Assembly (NCBI GenBank): GCA_002708905.1
Contig: PAPM01000014.1
Coordinates: 1 to 64,000 of the forward strand
Reading direction: 5' to 3'
Source of the DNA: Pseudomonadales bacterium
GTDB lineage: Bacteria > Pseudomonadota > Gammaproteobacteria > Pseudomonadales > Ketobacteraceae
Length of the DNA: 64,000 nucleotides
The translations under genes and the position numbers were made by a program. This document shows, piece by piece, positions 1 through 11,556 of the stretch. The notes beneath the pieces are model-generated. The model was not told where the DNA came from. It searched no databases and saw nothing but the letters and a program-made list of their open reading frames with translations. Within the stretch, counting starts at the first letter, position 1; the number at the start of each line of letters is the position of its first letter.

Positions 1-3000
1 CGCCCCGTGATCCAATTTAAAGAAGCCCACCAGGTTCATCAATGAACGGGCCTGCTCCGCCATCGCTTCACCGGCGGCACTGGCCTGTTCCACCAACGCG
101 GCATTCTGTTGGGTCATTTCATCCATCTCACCCACAGCCTGGTTGATTTGAATAATGCTGGAACTCTGTTCGCTGGCCGCCGAGTTGATATCACCGATCA
201 TGGACGTCACTTCCCGCACGGCTTCCACAATTTCAGCCAGGGTTGTACCGGACTGGTTCACCAGCTCCGTACCCGCTTCCACTTTGTTCACCGAATCACG
301 GATCAGATCTTTGATTTCTTTGGCAGCACCAGCAGAACGCTGGGCCAGATTACGCACTTCACCAGCCACCACCGCGAACCCACGCCCCTGCTCACCGGCA
401 CGGGCTGCCTCTACCGCGGCATTCAGCGCCAACAGATTGGTTTGGAATGCAATCTCATCAATGACACCAATGATATCGGCAATGCGCTTGCTGGAACTGT
501 TGATTTCCTGCATGGCAACCACCGCATTCTTGACTACTTTGCCACCCGCTTCGGCTTTGCCCACTGCATTTTGCGAAAGTTGATTGGCATGCTGGGCATT
601 ATCACTGGTTTGCTGTACTGCTCCTGTCATCTCCTCCATGCTGGAAGCAGTTTCTTCCAGGGAAGACGCCTGCTCTTCAGTACGCTGACTAAGGTCTGCG
701 TTACCTTGCGCAATTTCGTTGGCACCGGTGGTCACTGACGATGAGGCTTCGATGATATTGGCAATCACTTCTTCCAGTTTGTCCACGGTGGCGTTGGCAT
801 CATCCTTTAAGCGCTTGAACAAGCCGTCGTATTCAGCATTGATTTTCTGGGTCAGATCGCCGGCAGCCAATGCTGACAACACCCGGGCGACATCATGCAT
901 ACCATCATTGGTGACTTTCATTAATTCGTTCAGCCCATTCGCCAGATTGGCGAAGAAGCCTTGCTTACCTGCCAGCGACAGGGTCTGACTGAAGTCCCCT
1001 TTGGCTGCGGCCTTAACAATGCTGTTGACTTCGTTTTCGACCATCACTTCCTGAGTACGGTCAAGCCATTCAACCACTGTACCCAGACGCTCGCCAGCGT
1101 CGGAAATAACCGGATTAGCCACCAGACGGAAGGTACGCCCGCCCACTTTGATCTGGGTGTCATAGGTATCTTTCAAATCCTTGATCAACCGTTGCTGATG
1201 GGCAGGGTTTTTATGGAACACATCCATGTTGGCCCCTATCAGTTTGCTGGCCTGGAAGTTCGGCAGGTCTTTGCGCAAATCGCTTTCCGCGGTGGACATC
1301 ATGTCCTTCAGTGCTTCATTCATGTACACAATCTGGTTGTTGGCGTCGGCGATCATGGTATTGGTGGAACCGTTATCCAACGCGATTCTCACCCGCTTAT
1401 TTTCACTGGCGATACGGATCTGTTCGTTCTCCTTCGCCAATTGATCCGTCAAATCCTCCCACTCGACGATGGTTCCGATACGATCACCTTCATCGTTAAA
1501 CAAGGGTGTGGCAATCAGCGAGAAGGTTAAGTCGCCCACCTTGATTCGGGTTCGGTATACATCCTTGAGTTTGTTCACCATATTGCGTTGGTGTGATGGA
1601 TCTTTGTGGAAAATATCCATATTCGCGCCCATCAAACGGGCCATGTCGAAATTGGGAACGTTCTTCTTCAATTCATCATGGCGACGTTCCAACATCTTCT
1701 TCACGGCATCATTGAGGAACACGATATTGGAATCCGCGTCGGCAATCATTACCGAGGTATCACAGGCCATCAAGGCGTCCGCCAGACGCTTGCTTTCAGC
1801 GGCCAGAATCCTGGCTTCATTGGCGGACTTCTCCATTTCCTGCGCCGCTTCTCGCTCGCGCTCCCGGGTTTCTTTCAGCGCCGTTTGCAAGGAGCTCACT
1901 CCGCCCAACAGCGTTGCAATTTCATCGGTACCCTGCACGGCAATAGTGTTGTCGAGCTGGCCACGCTGAATATTGGCCAAATGCGCGTTGGCACTGCTCA
2001 GGCCGCGCAACAGATTACGAATCACCAGCACCGTCAATACCAGCGCGACGACAAAGGCAATGACCATTTCTATAGCGGTAGTCCTTTGTTCTTTATTCAT
2101 GGCTTCAATGCGAGCCTGCAACAGGCGCTGCAAATGCGGTACCGCGTTCTGTTCCAGGGTGTAGCCGGCACTGACCAGGTCCGTACCGCGGGCAAACATC
2201 GCCCGGCTATCCAGATCCGAGCGGCCACTTTCAATTACCTGGGCAACCAACTCCGAGAACGTGCTGTTGGCCGCCTTCATTTTCGCGATATCACCATTCA
2301 GCGCACCGCCTATGGAATCACTGGCCTTTGCCGCAGAACGCAGAGCATCTTCCACTTTGTCCACCGCGATCGGCTTAAGTGCAATCAAATTACGCACGGC
2401 TGCATCAGGTGCCCGGCCATCGGCAATGGCTGCCGCGGCCGCACCGCGCATTCGCGCAGAATATTCAATGGCGCGAGGCAGAGTGAACGACATCAGCTGC
2501 ATCAGGTAGAAGCTGTCCACTTCAGGATCCAGGGTCAAATTGGACTGGTCGGAGAAAAATTCAATATAGGTGAGGATGTCTTCAATCATCCGGGAGTGGG
2601 CGGCGAAACCTTCAGCCGGCGCCATGGTCGTGGGAGATTGCTTCACCATTTGCCAGGTACTTTCGATATTGGCAAGCTGATTGCCCATCTCAATATCGTT
2701 TTTGTATTTCTGTTCCAGGGCCTTCAGGTTTTTCAGTGCCGCTTCGAAATTTTCTGCAGCAGCCAGCATGGGCCCTCTGGCTGCTTGCACGCCTTTAGCC
2801 ACCTGAATACCGTTGCCCCGGTGTAGCTGGGCAGATTGGATCAGCTCAAAGGACGGTTTGTAGAACTCGGTGCCATGGAGTTCTTTTTGCGAAAAATATT
2901 CCTGATCGCTCCATTCCGTAAACACAATGTTTGCGAAAATGGCAATCACCACTGTGAACAGCCCCACCACGATCGCCATCTTGGCCTTCATGCTCAAATA

Positions 3001-3015
3001 CGTCATCCAGTTCAT
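1..3015 (-). CDS. Methyl-accepting chemotaxis protein with tandem PAS domains (partial, 3' end outside window)
   Basis: An open frame runs from ATG at 3015 (GGGAG upstream) to the left edge, 1005 codons without a stop. It has an N-terminal membrane segment (residues about 13-32) and an extracytoplasmic helical sensor region. A second membrane segment (about 312-332) is followed by a HAMP-like linker, PAS 1 (about 412-515) and PAS 2 (about 538-660). A second HAMP-like segment leads to the methyl-accepting signalling domain, with the hairpin-tip core [20 protein letters not shown] near residue 850. The two PAS domains share GANMDxFHKxPxHQ and VEWxDxT, so they look like an internal duplication. 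The last visible residues suggest only a short tail is missing. The chemoreceptor assignment is certain; the ligand is not visible. Confidence 0.95.
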   Translation of the reverse strand, partial: MNWMTYLSMKAKMAIVVGLFTVVIAIFANIVFTEWSDQEYFSQKELHGTEFYKPSFELIQSAQLHRGNGIQVAKGVQAARGPMLAAAENFEAALKNLKALEQKYKNDIEMGNQLANIESTWQMVKQSPTTMAPAEGFAAHSRMIEDILTYIEFFSDQSNLTLDPEVDSFYLMQLMSFTLPRAIEYSARMRGAAAAAIADGRAPDAAVRNLIALKPIAVDKVEDALRSAAKASDSIGGALNGDIAKMKAANSTFSELVAQVIESGRSDLDSRAMFARGTDLVSAGYTLEQNAVPHLQRLLQARIEAMNKEQRTTAIEMVIAFVVALVLTVLVIRNLLRGLSSANAHLANIQRGQLDNTIAVQGTDEIATLLGGVSSLQTALKETREREREAAQEMEKSANEARILAAESKRLADALMACDTSVMIADADSNIVFLNDAVKKMLERRHDELKKNVPNFDMARLMGANMDIFHKDPSHQRNMVNKLKDVYRTRIKVGDLTFSLIATPLFNDEGDRIGTIVEWEDLTDQLAKENEQIRIASENKRVRIALDNGSTNTMIADANNQIVYMNEALKDMMSTAESDLRKDLPNFQASKLIGANMDVFHKNPAHQQRLIKDLKDTYDTQIKVGGRTFRLVANPVISDAGERLGTVVEWLDRTQEVMVENEVNSIVKAAAKGDFSQTLSLAGKQGFFANLANGLNELMKVTNDGMHDVARVLSALAAGDLTQKINAEYDGLFKRLKDDANATVDKLEEVIANIIEASSSVTTGANEIAQGNADLSQRTEEQASSLEETASSMEEMTGAVQQTSDNAQHANQLSQNAVGKAEAGGKVVKNAVVAMQEINSSSKRIADIIGVIDEIAFQTNLLALNAAVEAARAGEQGRGFAVVAGEVRNLAQRSAGAAKEIKDLIRDSVNKVEAGTELVNQSGTTLAEIVEAVREVTSMIGDINSAASEQSSSIIQINQAVGEMDEMTQQNAALVEQASAAGEAMAEQARSLMNLVGFFKLDHGA

Positions 3016-3235
3016 ATCCGTTCTACTCCCAGCTCCTTTTGAGGCCTGTTACTTGGCAGAAAAAATTCGTCAACTATTTAGTTATAGCATTCACTGCCGG
3101 CTTCGCTATGCATGAGGCGGAACCACAGCACAAACCTTTGGCACAATGGCTGCAATACAAGCAGCAGCCCGAACGTGGAATCACGTAAACCAATGCCACC
3201 CGACTTGCCAAACAGGCATAGGAGTGCCCCTACTC

Positions 3236-3622
3236 ATGACCGCTTCCCTATTAAAAAAGCCTTTACTGTTATTAGGTTACGAAGCCATTGATCATGATCA
3301 CCAGGAATTCATGGACCTGGTTGAACAAGCGCTGGCTGCAGAGAATGCGGCTTTTGCGACAATTTTCGATGCGCTGCTGATTCACACCCGGCAACACTTC
3401 GAGCGGGAAAATAATTTAATGGAAGATTCCAAATACCCCGCTATCGGCGAACACCGGGGGGAACACACACGGGTACTGGGGGAATTTGAGCAGTTTCGCA
3501 AACGGGTTCAGCGCGGCTTGATTCCGTTCGGAAGGGCGTTCATACAGGATCGGCTGGTACCCTGGTTTGAGTTGCACATTACGACCATGGATTCAGCCCT
3601 GGCAGTGCACTTGCGGAGCTGA
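3236..3622 (+). CDS. Bacteriohemerythrin-like oxygen-binding protein
   Basis: A 128-residue four-helix hemerythrin. All ligand positions of the diiron site are present: the HDHQEF histidine, H and E in HTRQHFEREN, both H of HRGEH, and H and D in WFELHITTMD. ATG 3236 is chosen because AGGAG lies about 9 bases before it; a longer in-frame start at 3146 has no ribosome site and would add a non-conserved 30-residue tail. Hemerythrins bind O2 reversibly in the cytoplasm and often accompany chemoreceptors. Its position beside the MCP fits oxygen sensing or delivery, which is inference. Confidence 0.9.
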   Translation: MTASLLKKPLLLLGYEAIDHDHQEFMDLVEQALAAENAAFATIFDALLIHTRQHFERENNLMEDSKYPAIGEHRGEHTRVLGEFEQFRKRVQRGLIPFGRAFIQDRLVPWFELHITTMDSALAVHLRS

Positions 3623-3632
3623 AGAAAGGTTT

Positions 3633-3669
3633 TCGGGAATCGGCGGAAGAACCGACCGCTGATTCCCGA
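3633..3669. terminator. Inverted repeat between convergent genes
   Basis: TCGGGAATC (3633-3641) pairs with GATTCCCGA (3661-3669), and the inner GCGG pairs with CCGC. The hairpin sits between the hemerythrin gene and the convergent 3685-4242 gene. There is no strong T run on either side, so it may be a weak bidirectional terminator or an RNA-stabilising hairpin. Confidence 0.5.
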
Positions 3670-3684
3670 ATGAGTCAGCAAGGC

Positions 3685-4242
3685 TTATACCGCGCCCCAA
3701 ACCTCGCGCTTGGCGTCGGTGGTGCAAGCCAGCGCATCATCCAGAGTCGCTGCCGGATACTTGGGTTTATAGGAAGCCAACTCGCCTGCCATGGTCACCA
3801 GCTTATCCGCCGGAGACTGACCTTTGAAATCACCCTTTTCCATGGCCAGCTCTTCCATGGCTTCGTTCCAGGGTACACCCTGCACCAACGGAATCAGCGT
3901 CAGCTCTGCGCCGCCCAGTTCGATTTTCATGGGGTCTTTCAGGTCGACGATGAACAGAATACCCTTCAGGCCAGGTTCAAAATCCGCGCCGTACTTGTCC
4001 ACCAATGTAGGAATGTCCGCAACCGCATCCAGACCGCCGATCAGCAAGGTCAATTTTTCACCAGCCACCAATACCGCACCGCGCATAACCAGTTCAGGAG
4101 GCATGGCGTGTCCTTTGTCATCCTTCTCGCCTTCCACCAGAATCAGGTCACCACGGTAACCCCAAACGCCTGAGTCGCTGGTTTCTTCCAGAAAGTTCTG
4201 GTTGAAAAACAACCCTTTATCTTTGTATTGCTGTAATAGCAT
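3685..4242 (-). CDS. Conserved-looking hypothetical protein, 185 residues
   Basis: ATG at 4242 follows AGGAG at a normal distance. The product is soluble and acidic, without a signal peptide or membrane segment. It begins with a glycine- and aspartate-rich stretch (SGVWGYRGDLILVEG), continues with beta-type hydrophobic runs (LTLLIGGLDAV, GILFIVDL), and ends with a helical C-terminus. I do not recognise a family. Codon use matches the neighbours, so it is probably a native gene. It is a single-gene unit, convergent with the hemerythrin and divergent from the ABM monooxygenase. Confidence 0.75.
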   Translation of the reverse strand: MLLQQYKDKGLFFNQNFLEETSDSGVWGYRGDLILVEGEKDDKGHAMPPELVMRGAVLVAGEKLTLLIGGLDAVADIPTLVDKYGADFEPGLKGILFIVDLKDPMKIELGGAELTLIPLVQGVPWNEAMEELAMEKGDFKGQSPADKLVTMAGELASYKPKYPAATLDDALACTTDAKREVWGAV

Positions 4243-4397
4243 GATCAGCTCCTACCCATGTTTGTGATATTACCTACAGGGCAATTCCCGTGCCCACAAG
4301 CCGGAGACCATAATTGTCATAAAAACAACAAGTTAAGAAAATTCGTCGTTGGCGCTTTTACCCCACTTGTCGCACTTGCGACAAACCACTTCTGCCA

Positions 4398-4427
4398 TTG
4401 ACCCGCAAGTCTGAAAACCGTTATGTT
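4398..4427 (+). promoter_or_regulatory. Possible sigma-70 promoter of the ABM monooxygenase gene
   Basis: TTGACC (4398-4403), an 18-base spacer and TATGTT (4422-4427) lie about 38 bases before the ATG at 4466. The match is moderate. No convincing Fur box was seen, although related monooxygenases can be iron regulated. Confidence 0.35.
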
Positions 4428-4465
4428 GCGTAGCCTTTCCCACAAAAAACCTAGGAGAAGTAGCC

Positions 4466-4768
4466 ATGTACATCGCCATGAACCGGTTCCGCATCGCCCC
4501 GGGCCGGGAAGAAGATTTCATCAATATCTGGAAAAACCGTGAAACTCATCTGGACGAAGTGCCCGGATTCAAGCAGTTCAACCTGCTGCAGGGCCCGACC
4601 GATGAGCAATGCACCCTGTTCAGCTCGCACTCGGTGTGGGAATCGGAGGAAGCCTTTGTTAACTGGACCAAGTCTGAAGCCTTCCGTAAGGCCCACGCCC
4701 AGGCCGGCGACTCCAAGGGGATCTATCTCGGCCCGCCCCAATTCGAGGGTTTCAAGGCGGTGCTGTAA
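4466..4768 (+). CDS. Antibiotic biosynthesis monooxygenase (ABM/HmoA-type) domain protein
   Basis: A 100-residue single ABM domain of ferredoxin-like fold. It starts MYIAMNRFRIAPGREEDF, has the central ETHLDEVPGF segment and VWESEEAFVNW, and ends in the SEAFRKAH helix region. These are hallmarks of the IsdG/HmoA-like family, some members of which degrade haem. The start is set by AGGAG 9 bases upstream. The haem substrate is inferred from family resemblance only; the IsdG catalytic triad cannot be checked with certainty by eye. Confidence 0.85.
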   Translation: MYIAMNRFRIAPGREEDFINIWKNRETHLDEVPGFKQFNLLQGPTDEQCTLFSSHSVWESEEAFVNWTKSEAFRKAHAQAGDSKGIYLGPPQFEGFKAVL

Positions 4769-4816
4769 AGGCGCCGCTTCACCTTGATCCACCCCGGGTA
4801 TGCCCTGGACTCAGCC

Positions 4817-5571
<755 letters not shown>

Positions 5572-5605
5572 ACCCGGCTTGGCCGAAAAAACACTGAGGT
5601 AAAAC

Positions 5606-5875
5606 ATGGCACGCGTTACCGTTGAAGACTGCCTGACACGAGTAGACAACCGATTCTCTTTGGTTCTGGTCGCGAGCAAACGCGCCCGTCAAATCGCCAC
5701 CGGCGGCAAAGACCCCTATGTTGAGTGGGAAAATGACAAACCCACCGTGGTTGCCCTGCGCGAAATCGCCGAAGGTTACGTGGACCAGTCCATTCTGAGT
5801 CGCAAACCAGAGCCCAAACAGTTCCGTGAAAGCTCTTTCCACAGCGCATTCAACAATCCCGGCTTGGAAGAATAA
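5606..5875 (+). CDS. rpoZ: RNA polymerase omega subunit
   Basis: An 89-residue protein starting [20 protein letters not shown], with the conserved [11 protein letters not shown] segment that contacts beta-prime. Omega helps assemble RNA polymerase and contributes to a ppGpp site. The gene is 53 bases after gmk and 73 bases before spoT. GAGG lies a few bases before the ATG. Confidence 0.98.
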   Translation: MARVTVEDCLTRVDNRFSLVLVASKRARQIATGGKDPYVEWENDKPTVVALREIAEGYVDQSILSRKPEPKQFRESSFHSAFNNPGLEE

Positions 5876-5948
5876 TTCCCTTTCATTCTGCTGTTCTCAT
5901 TACCGCTCAATCCCATTACACTAAATCCTCTGAGGAGGGATTGAGCAG

Positions 5949-8066
5949 TTGCAAACCGTTGAAACACTTATAGAAAAGCTGGACTACCTGCCCGTTGAGC
6001 AGCGCGCAGACATTGAGCGCGCCTATTATTTTGCTGAACAGGCCCACGAAGGCCAGTACCGGCGCAGTGGTGACCCCTATATTGTGCATCCGCTCGCGGT
6101 CAGCAAAATCCTGGCGGACATGCACATGGACGCCCAAAGCGTGGAAGCCGCCCTCCTCCATGATGTCATCGAAGACACCCACGTTTCCAAAGACGACGTT
6201 ACCAATGCCTTCGGCGAGATCGTAGCCGACCTGGTGGACGGCGTCTCCAAGATCGGCGCCATCAAGTTTGAATCCAAGGCGGAAGCCCAGGCGGAGAATT
6301 TCCGTAAAATGGTCTTGGCCATGACCAAGGACATCCGGGTCATTCTGGTCAAGCTGGCTGACCGTCTGCACAACATGCGCACCCTGGGTGTGCTGCATCC
6401 CACCAAACGCCGCCGCATTGCGCTGGAAACCCTGGAAATCTACGCCCCCATTGCCAACCGGTTGGGGATGAACAATATCCGGGTGGAACTGGAAGACCTG
6501 AGCTTCTCCCACATGTACCCCATGCGCTCGACCCGCATCAAAAAGGCCATCAAAACCTCCCGCGGCCATCGCAAGGACATGGTGTCCCGCATCCAGGAGT
6601 CCATCGACAACCGGCTGGCACGGGACGGCTTGAGTGGCCGCGTGATCGGCCGGGAAAAGCATCTTTACAGCATCTACAGCAAGATGAAGACCCAGCGCAA
6701 ACCGTTCAATGAGATCATGGACGTGTACGGTTTCCGCATCATCGTCGATTCGGTGGATATGTGTTATCGGGTGTTGGGGGCAATTCACAACCTGTACAAA
6801 CCCATCCCCGGGCGCTTCAAAGATTATATCGCCATTCCCAAGGCCAACGGTTACCAATCCCTGCACACCACCCTGATCGGCATGAACGGTGTGCCCATTG
6901 AAATCCAGATCCGCACCGAAGAAATGGACGCCATGGCCAACAACGGGATTGCCGCCCATTGGCTCTACAAGTCCGACCCGGATCCCGCCGGTGGCGCCCA
7001 GAACCGGGCCAAGGAATGGTTGAGAGGGCTGCTGGAGATGCAACAGCGGGCCGGTGATTCCCAGGACTTTTTGGAAACGGTGAAGATCGATCTGTTCCCG
7101 GACGAAGTGTACGTCTTCACCCCCAAGGGCGACATTCTGGAACTGCCGGTGGGCGCCACCCCGGTGGATTTCGCCTATGCCGTACACACCGATGTGGGCA
7201 ACAGTTGTGTGGCGGCGCGCCTGGATCATCGCCTGGTGCCGCTCTCCACGCCGATTCAAAGCGGCCAGACCATCAAGATCATTACCGCACCCGGTGCCTG
7301 CCCCAACCCGGCCTGGCTCAGTTTTGTGACTACCGCCAAGGCCCGCGCCAACATCCGGCACTTCCTCAAGAACCAGCGTCGCTCTGAATCGGTGGCCCTG
7401 GGCCGACGCTTATTGGATAAGGCTTTATCCGGTTTCGACCTGGCACTGGAAGCCATCTCGGAAGAACGCATTACCACCGCACTCACTGAAGCCGGTTTCA
7501 AAACCCTGGATGATCTGCTGGAAGATATCGGCCTGGGCAACCAGATGGCACAAATTGCCGCACGCCGAATGTTGCCCCACGGCGAAGAAACCACCGATGC
7601 CAGTGGCGCCAGCAAACCCAAGCCGCTGGTCATTCGTGGCACCGAAGGTATGGTGATCGCGCTGGCAAAATGCTGTCGCCCGATTCCCGGCGATTCGGTA
7701 ATGGGCCACCTGAGTTCCGGTCGTGGCATGGTGATTCACCGGGATAACTGCAAGAACATCGCGGCCGAATTGAAAGACAACCCGGAGAAATGCCTGTCGG
7801 TGGAATGGGCCAAGGATTTCGAAGGGGAATATGCCGTGGATCTGCGGGTGCAGATGGAAAACGAGCGCGGTTCCCTGGCCAGCCTGGCATCATTGATATC
7901 CCAGGCCGACGCCAACATAGAGACCATCAACATAAAAGAAAAAGATGCCCACCTGTCGGTGGTGAGTTTGCGTATTTCCATTCGCGACCGAAAACATCTT
8001 GCCAAAACCATTCGCCGTATGCGGACCCTGAAAGCGGTCCACCGTATCGTGCGGGTGCGTAACTAA
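5949..8066 (+). CDS. spoT: Bifunctional (p)ppGpp synthase/hydrolase SpoT
   Basis: 705 residues. The hydrolase HD domain is intact (H47, H71-D72 in LLHDVIEDT). The synthetase domain follows (GREKHLYSIYSKMKTQ, the YGFRIIVD strand, and GRFKDYIAIPKANGYQSLH). Next comes the TGS domain (FTPKGDILELPVGATPVDFAY), the CCRPIPGD zinc-finger-like region and a C-terminal ACT domain. The start codon is TTG at 5949, chosen because GAGGAGGGA ends about 8 bases upstream and no in-frame ATG or GTG fits. A rare start may hold expression low. A full-length, apparently active enzyme of the stringent response. Confidence 0.97.
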   Translation: MQTVETLIEKLDYLPVEQRADIERAYYFAEQAHEGQYRRSGDPYIVHPLAVSKILADMHMDAQSVEAALLHDVIEDTHVSKDDVTNAFGEIVADLVDGVSKIGAIKFESKAEAQAENFRKMVLAMTKDIRVILVKLADRLHNMRTLGVLHPTKRRRIALETLEIYAPIANRLGMNNIRVELEDLSFSHMYPMRSTRIKKAIKTSRGHRKDMVSRIQESIDNRLARDGLSGRVIGREKHLYSIYSKMKTQRKPFNEIMDVYGFRIIVDSVDMCYRVLGAIHNLYKPIPGRFKDYIAIPKANGYQSLHTTLIGMNGVPIEIQIRTEEMDAMANNGIAAHWLYKSDPDPAGGAQNRAKEWLRGLLEMQQRAGDSQDFLETVKIDLFPDEVYVFTPKGDILELPVGATPVDFAYAVHTDVGNSCVAARLDHRLVPLSTPIQSGQTIKIITAPGACPNPAWLSFVTTAKARANIRHFLKNQRRSESVALGRRLLDKALSGFDLALEAISEERITTALTEAGFKTLDDLLEDIGLGNQMAQIAARRMLPHGEETTDASGASKPKPLVIRGTEGMVIALAKCCRPIPGDSVMGHLSSGRGMVIHRDNCKNIAAELKDNPEKCLSVEWAKDFEGEYAVDLRVQMENERGSLASLASLISQADANIETINIKEKDAHLSVVSLRISIRDRKHLAKTIRRMRTLKAVHRIVRVRN

Positions 8067-8084
8067 ATTATTTGGAGACCACTC

Positions 8085-8468
8085 ATGAGCAAACGTGAAA
8101 TCATTTCCACGGATAAGGCCCCTCAGGCCATCGGTACTTATTCACAAGCGGTGAAGTGTGGCAGCACGGTTTACCTGTCCGGCCAGATCCCTTTGGACCC
8201 GGCCACGATGGCATTGGTGGAAGGCGATATGGAAGCCAGCATCGTGCGGGTGTTCGAGAATCTGAAAGCCGTGTGCGAAGCCGCCGGTGGCTCCATGCAG
8301 GATATTGCCAAGCTGAATATTTTTCTGATCGACCTGAGTCATTTTGCGTTGGTAAATGAAGTAATGGCCCGCTATTTTGAGCAGCCTTATCCGGCTCGAG
8401 CTGCACTGGCGGTGGCTGCGTTACCAAAAGGTGCACAGGTTGAAATGGATGGGGTGATGGAGCTGTAA
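8085..8468 (+). CDS. ridA: RidA family enamine/imine deaminase
   Basis: A 127-residue YjgF/YER057c/UK114 protein: [23 protein letters not shown], the [13 protein letters not shown] helix and the C-terminal [21 protein letters not shown]. The conserved arginine of YPAR is the substrate carboxylate-binding residue of RidA. It hydrolyses reactive enamines/imines from PLP enzymes. It is 18 bases after spoT with TTGGAG before the start, the usual spoT-ridA pair. Confidence 0.95.
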   Translation: MSKREIISTDKAPQAIGTYSQAVKCGSTVYLSGQIPLDPATMALVEGDMEASIVRVFENLKAVCEAAGGSMQDIAKLNIFLIDLSHFALVNEVMARYFEQPYPARAALAVAALPKGAQVEMDGVMEL

Positions 8469-8488
8469 ACCATTTAGTGTTTTTGACT

Positions 8489-8517
8489 CCGGATCATCAT
8501 TCCGCATCCGGGCGTTT
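8489..8517 (+). terminator. Probable terminator after ridA
   Basis: CCGGAT (8489-8494) pairs with ATCCGG (8506-8511) and is followed by GCGTTTTC. It lies 20 bases after ridA and would end the gmk-ridA transcript. Confidence 0.55.
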
Positions 8518-8521
8518 TCAA

Positions 8522-8615
8522 TCTAATTCTGCCTTCAAGGATCGCTACAAGCACATCCATGTGCGCTCGACAGCGGCCGTCCATGGCCGCTGACGTCCTT
8601 GAAGGCAGAATTAGA
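8522..8615. repeat. 94-bp palindromic MITE-like element
   Basis: Perfect 20-bp terminal inverted repeats (TCTAATTCTGCCTTCAAGGA at 8522-8541 and its complement at 8596-8615) enclose two further perfect hairpins: GCACAT-CC-ATGTGC (8551-8564) and CAGCGGCC/GGCCGCTG (8571-8592). No coding capacity. This nested cruciform is typical of non-autonomous miniature elements or REP-like repeats. Only one copy was noticed in the window, so family status is inferred. Confidence 0.7.
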
Positions 8616-8704
8616 CCGAAAACTTCTCTCCAACTCCATTACAATATCCAAAATTCGCAACCCAGCTTCGAATCCATACATTCGATATATATAAAGTGAA
8701 CGCC

Positions 8705-11431
8705 ATGTCTCCCAAAAAACCCCTGGTACTCGTCGACGGATCTTCCTACCTGTATCGCGCTTTTCATGCGATGTTCAAAGCTGACTTACGAAATTCAAAG
8801 GGCCAACCAACCGGAGCAATAAGAACCGTCACGAGCATGCTCCGGAAGCTCCAGAAGGATTACCCAGACAGCCCGATAGCAGTTGTGTTTGACGCCAAGG
8901 GTAAAACGTTCAGAGATGAATTATTCGCGGAATACAAAGCACAGCGCCCCCCAATGCCAGATGATCTGCGCAGCCAAGTAGAGCCCACCCATGAAATCAT
9001 TAAGGCTATGGGCATGCCACTTTTGATAATTGAGGGTGTTGAAGCGGATGACGTAATTGGAACTCTGGCCAGGCAAGCAACGGAGAAAGGCATTGAGGTA
9101 GTTGTTTCAACCGGTGACAAAGACATGGCTCAATTGGTTAACGACCACGTCACTCTGATAAACACAATGACTGAAACCACGCTTGATCGTGCTGGCGTAC
9201 TTGAGAAATTTGGCATACCGCCTGAGCTCATTATCGACTTTCTGGCACTGATGGGGGACAAGGTGGATAACATTCCGGGTGTGCCCGGGGTCGGAGAAAA
9301 AACTGCTTTGGGGCTACTCCAAGGTATAGGTGGATTGGCCGAACTCTATAACAATCTTGATGCTATACCAGAATTACCAATTCGCGGTGCCAAAACCCTG
9401 CCCAAGAAACTCGAAGAAAACAAAGAACAAGCCGAACTCTCCTACCAACTCGCCACAATCAAAACGGACGTAGAACTTGACTGTGAGCCAGACAGCATTG
9501 AGATGTCACCACCGAACACTGATCGACTCCGGGAACTCTATACAGAGTTTGAGTTCAATAGCTGGCTGCAAGAACTAGACAGCAGCTCAGACACTAACTC
9601 AGATAAGTCAGTATCTAATGTTGAAACCCACTACGACTGCATCACCACCGGAGACACTTTCAACGAGTGGCTTGAGCGGCTGAAAAAATCAGACGCCTTT
9701 GCCTTCGATACCGAAACCACCAGTCTCAACTATATGCAGGCCGAACTGGTGGGATTGTCTTTCAGCATTGAAGCCGGCAAGGCCGCCTACGTGCCGGTCA
9801 GCCACGATTATCCCGGGGCGCCGGACCAGCTGAACCGTGACTGGGTTTTACAACAACTTAAACCGCTGCTGGAAGCCGAGACACCAAAAAAAATCGGTCA
9901 GAACCTGAAGTATGATAAAAGTGTCCTGGCCCGTTACGACGTAGAAATAAACGGTATTGGTTATGACACCATGTTGGAATCCTATGTGTTGAATTCCACC
10001 GCATCCCGCCACGACATGGACAGCCTGGCATTAAAATATCTGGGCCATAAAAATATTTCTTTCGAAGACATTGCCGGCAAAGGTGCCAAGCAACTTACCT
10101 TCAATCAGATTGACCTGGCCCAGGCCAGCGACTATGCCGCAGAAGACGCGGACATCACCCTGCGCCTGCACCAAACCTTATGGCCGCAACTGGAAAACGA
10201 AGGCAATTTGCGCCAAGTTTTTGAAGACATTGAAATGCCGCTGCTGCCGGTACTGTCGCGCATCGAGCGCACCGGAGCTTTGGTGAACGCGTACATGCTG
10301 CGCCTGCACAGCCAGCAGCTGGCCAAGCGCATGGTGGAACTGGAAAAGGAAGCCCATGACATCGCCGGTGAACCATTCAACCTGGGCTCGCCCAAACAAC
10401 TGGGTGAGATCCTGTTCGAAAAGCTGGGTTTGCCGGTGATTCAGAAAACGCCGAAAGGTGCTCCCTCTACCGCTGAGCCGGTACTGCAGGAATTGGCGCT
10501 GGAATATGAGCTGCCAAAAGTCCTGATGGAATATCGCGGCCTAAGCAAATTGAAATCCACTTATACCGACAAACTGCCGGAACTGATCGATTCCAACACC
10601 GGTCGTATTCATACCTCCTATCATCAGGCGGTAGCCGCCACCGGTCGCCTGTCGTCGTCTGATCCGAATTTACAGAACATTCCGATACGCAATGAAGAAG
10701 GCCGTAAAATTCGTCAGGCTTTTATCGCCAGAGCAGGTTGCAAACTGTTGGCCGCGGACTATTCACAAATTGAACTGCGCATCATGGCGCATTTATCCGG
10801 CGACGACAGTTTGCTTAACGCATTTAATCAGGGGCTAGACATTCACAAAGCCACCGCGGCGGAAGTGATGGATGTCGCGTTGGATGACGTCACTCCGGAA
10901 ATGCGCCGCAAGGCTAAGGCGGTAAACTTTGGTTTGATTTACGGTATGTCTGCCTTTGGCCTGGCTAAACAATTGGGCATCGGCCGGAAGGAAGCTCAGG
11001 ACTACATCGATAAATATTTTCAGCGTTATCCCGGTGTACATCAGTACATGGAAACCATTCGGGAACAGGCGGCGAAACAGGGCTATGTGGAAACACTGTT
11101 TGGCCGACGCCTGCATTTACCTGAAATTAATTCCCGCAATGTGCCCCGCCGACAGGCGGCAGAACGCACGGCCATTAACGCCCCAATGCAGGGGACAGCC
11201 GCCGACATCATCAAGCGTGCCATGATCACGGTGGATGATTGGCTGGTTAAAAGCCAACTGGAGACCCGCATCATAATGCAGGTGCATGATGAATTAGTGT
11301 TCGAAGCTCCCGAAAAAGAATTGGACTACATCACAAAAGAAGTAACGCGATTGATGGAGGGCGCTGCAGATTTGAAAGTCCCCTTGCTAGTAGAGGTCGG
11401 GGTAGGTGATAATTGGGATCAAGCTCATTAG
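8705..11431 (+). CDS. polA: DNA polymerase I
   Basis: 908 residues. The 5'-nuclease domain opens with [16 protein letters not shown] and includes ADDVIGTLA and [11 protein letters not shown]. The 3'-5' exonuclease keeps D335/E337 in FDTETTSL, the NLKYD motif and [12 protein letters not shown], so proofreading looks intact. Polymerase motifs are DYSQIELRI (D685), the [15 protein letters not shown]-helix and QVHDELVFE (H861-D862-E863). ATG 8705 is preferred over GTG 8696 from the conserved N-terminus; both have weak ribosome sites. The first ~940 bases are clearly poorer in GC (sampled about 44%) than the rest (55-63%). Confidence 0.97.
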   Translation: MSPKKPLVLVDGSSYLYRAFHAMFKADLRNSKGQPTGAIRTVTSMLRKLQKDYPDSPIAVVFDAKGKTFRDELFAEYKAQRPPMPDDLRSQVEPTHEIIKAMGMPLLIIEGVEADDVIGTLARQATEKGIEVVVSTGDKDMAQLVNDHVTLINTMTETTLDRAGVLEKFGIPPELIIDFLALMGDKVDNIPGVPGVGEKTALGLLQGIGGLAELYNNLDAIPELPIRGAKTLPKKLEENKEQAELSYQLATIKTDVELDCEPDSIEMSPPNTDRLRELYTEFEFNSWLQELDSSSDTNSDKSVSNVETHYDCITTGDTFNEWLERLKKSDAFAFDTETTSLNYMQAELVGLSFSIEAGKAAYVPVSHDYPGAPDQLNRDWVLQQLKPLLEAETPKKIGQNLKYDKSVLARYDVEINGIGYDTMLESYVLNSTASRHDMDSLALKYLGHKNISFEDIAGKGAKQLTFNQIDLAQASDYAAEDADITLRLHQTLWPQLENEGNLRQVFEDIEMPLLPVLSRIERTGALVNAYMLRLHSQQLAKRMVELEKEAHDIAGEPFNLGSPKQLGEILFEKLGLPVIQKTPKGAPSTAEPVLQELALEYELPKVLMEYRGLSKLKSTYTDKLPELIDSNTGRIHTSYHQAVAATGRLSSSDPNLQNIPIRNEEGRKIRQAFIARAGCKLLAADYSQIELRIMAHLSGDDSLLNAFNQGLDIHKATAAEVMDVALDDVTPEMRRKAKAVNFGLIYGMSAFGLAKQLGIGRKEAQDYIDKYFQRYPGVHQYMETIREQAAKQGYVETLFGRRLHLPEINSRNVPRRQAAERTAINAPMQGTAADIIKRAMITVDDWLVKSQLETRIIMQVHDELVFEAPEKELDYITKEVTRLMEGAADLKVPLLVEVGVGDNWDQAH

Positions 11432-11556
11432 CTTAGGTGGGTTCCCCCAATGCCCGCTTAATTCCCTGATGAGCCTAAATAATAACCATAATAAATGCGG
11501 GTTTGGGTCTTGGTCACGTCGGACACTGAAACCGAAAAAAAATTTTCGAATTTAGT

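Noticed and set aside
4310-4345. A/T-rich stretch before the ABM monooxygenase as a Fur box
   Set aside because: It matches too few positions of the 19-bp Fur consensus and shows no dyad symmetry.
5916-7361. 481-codon open frame antisense to spoT
   Set aside because: It mirrors spoT codon positions, has a biased His/Gly/Val composition typical of antisense shadows, and lacks a ribosome site; spoT is complete on the other strand.
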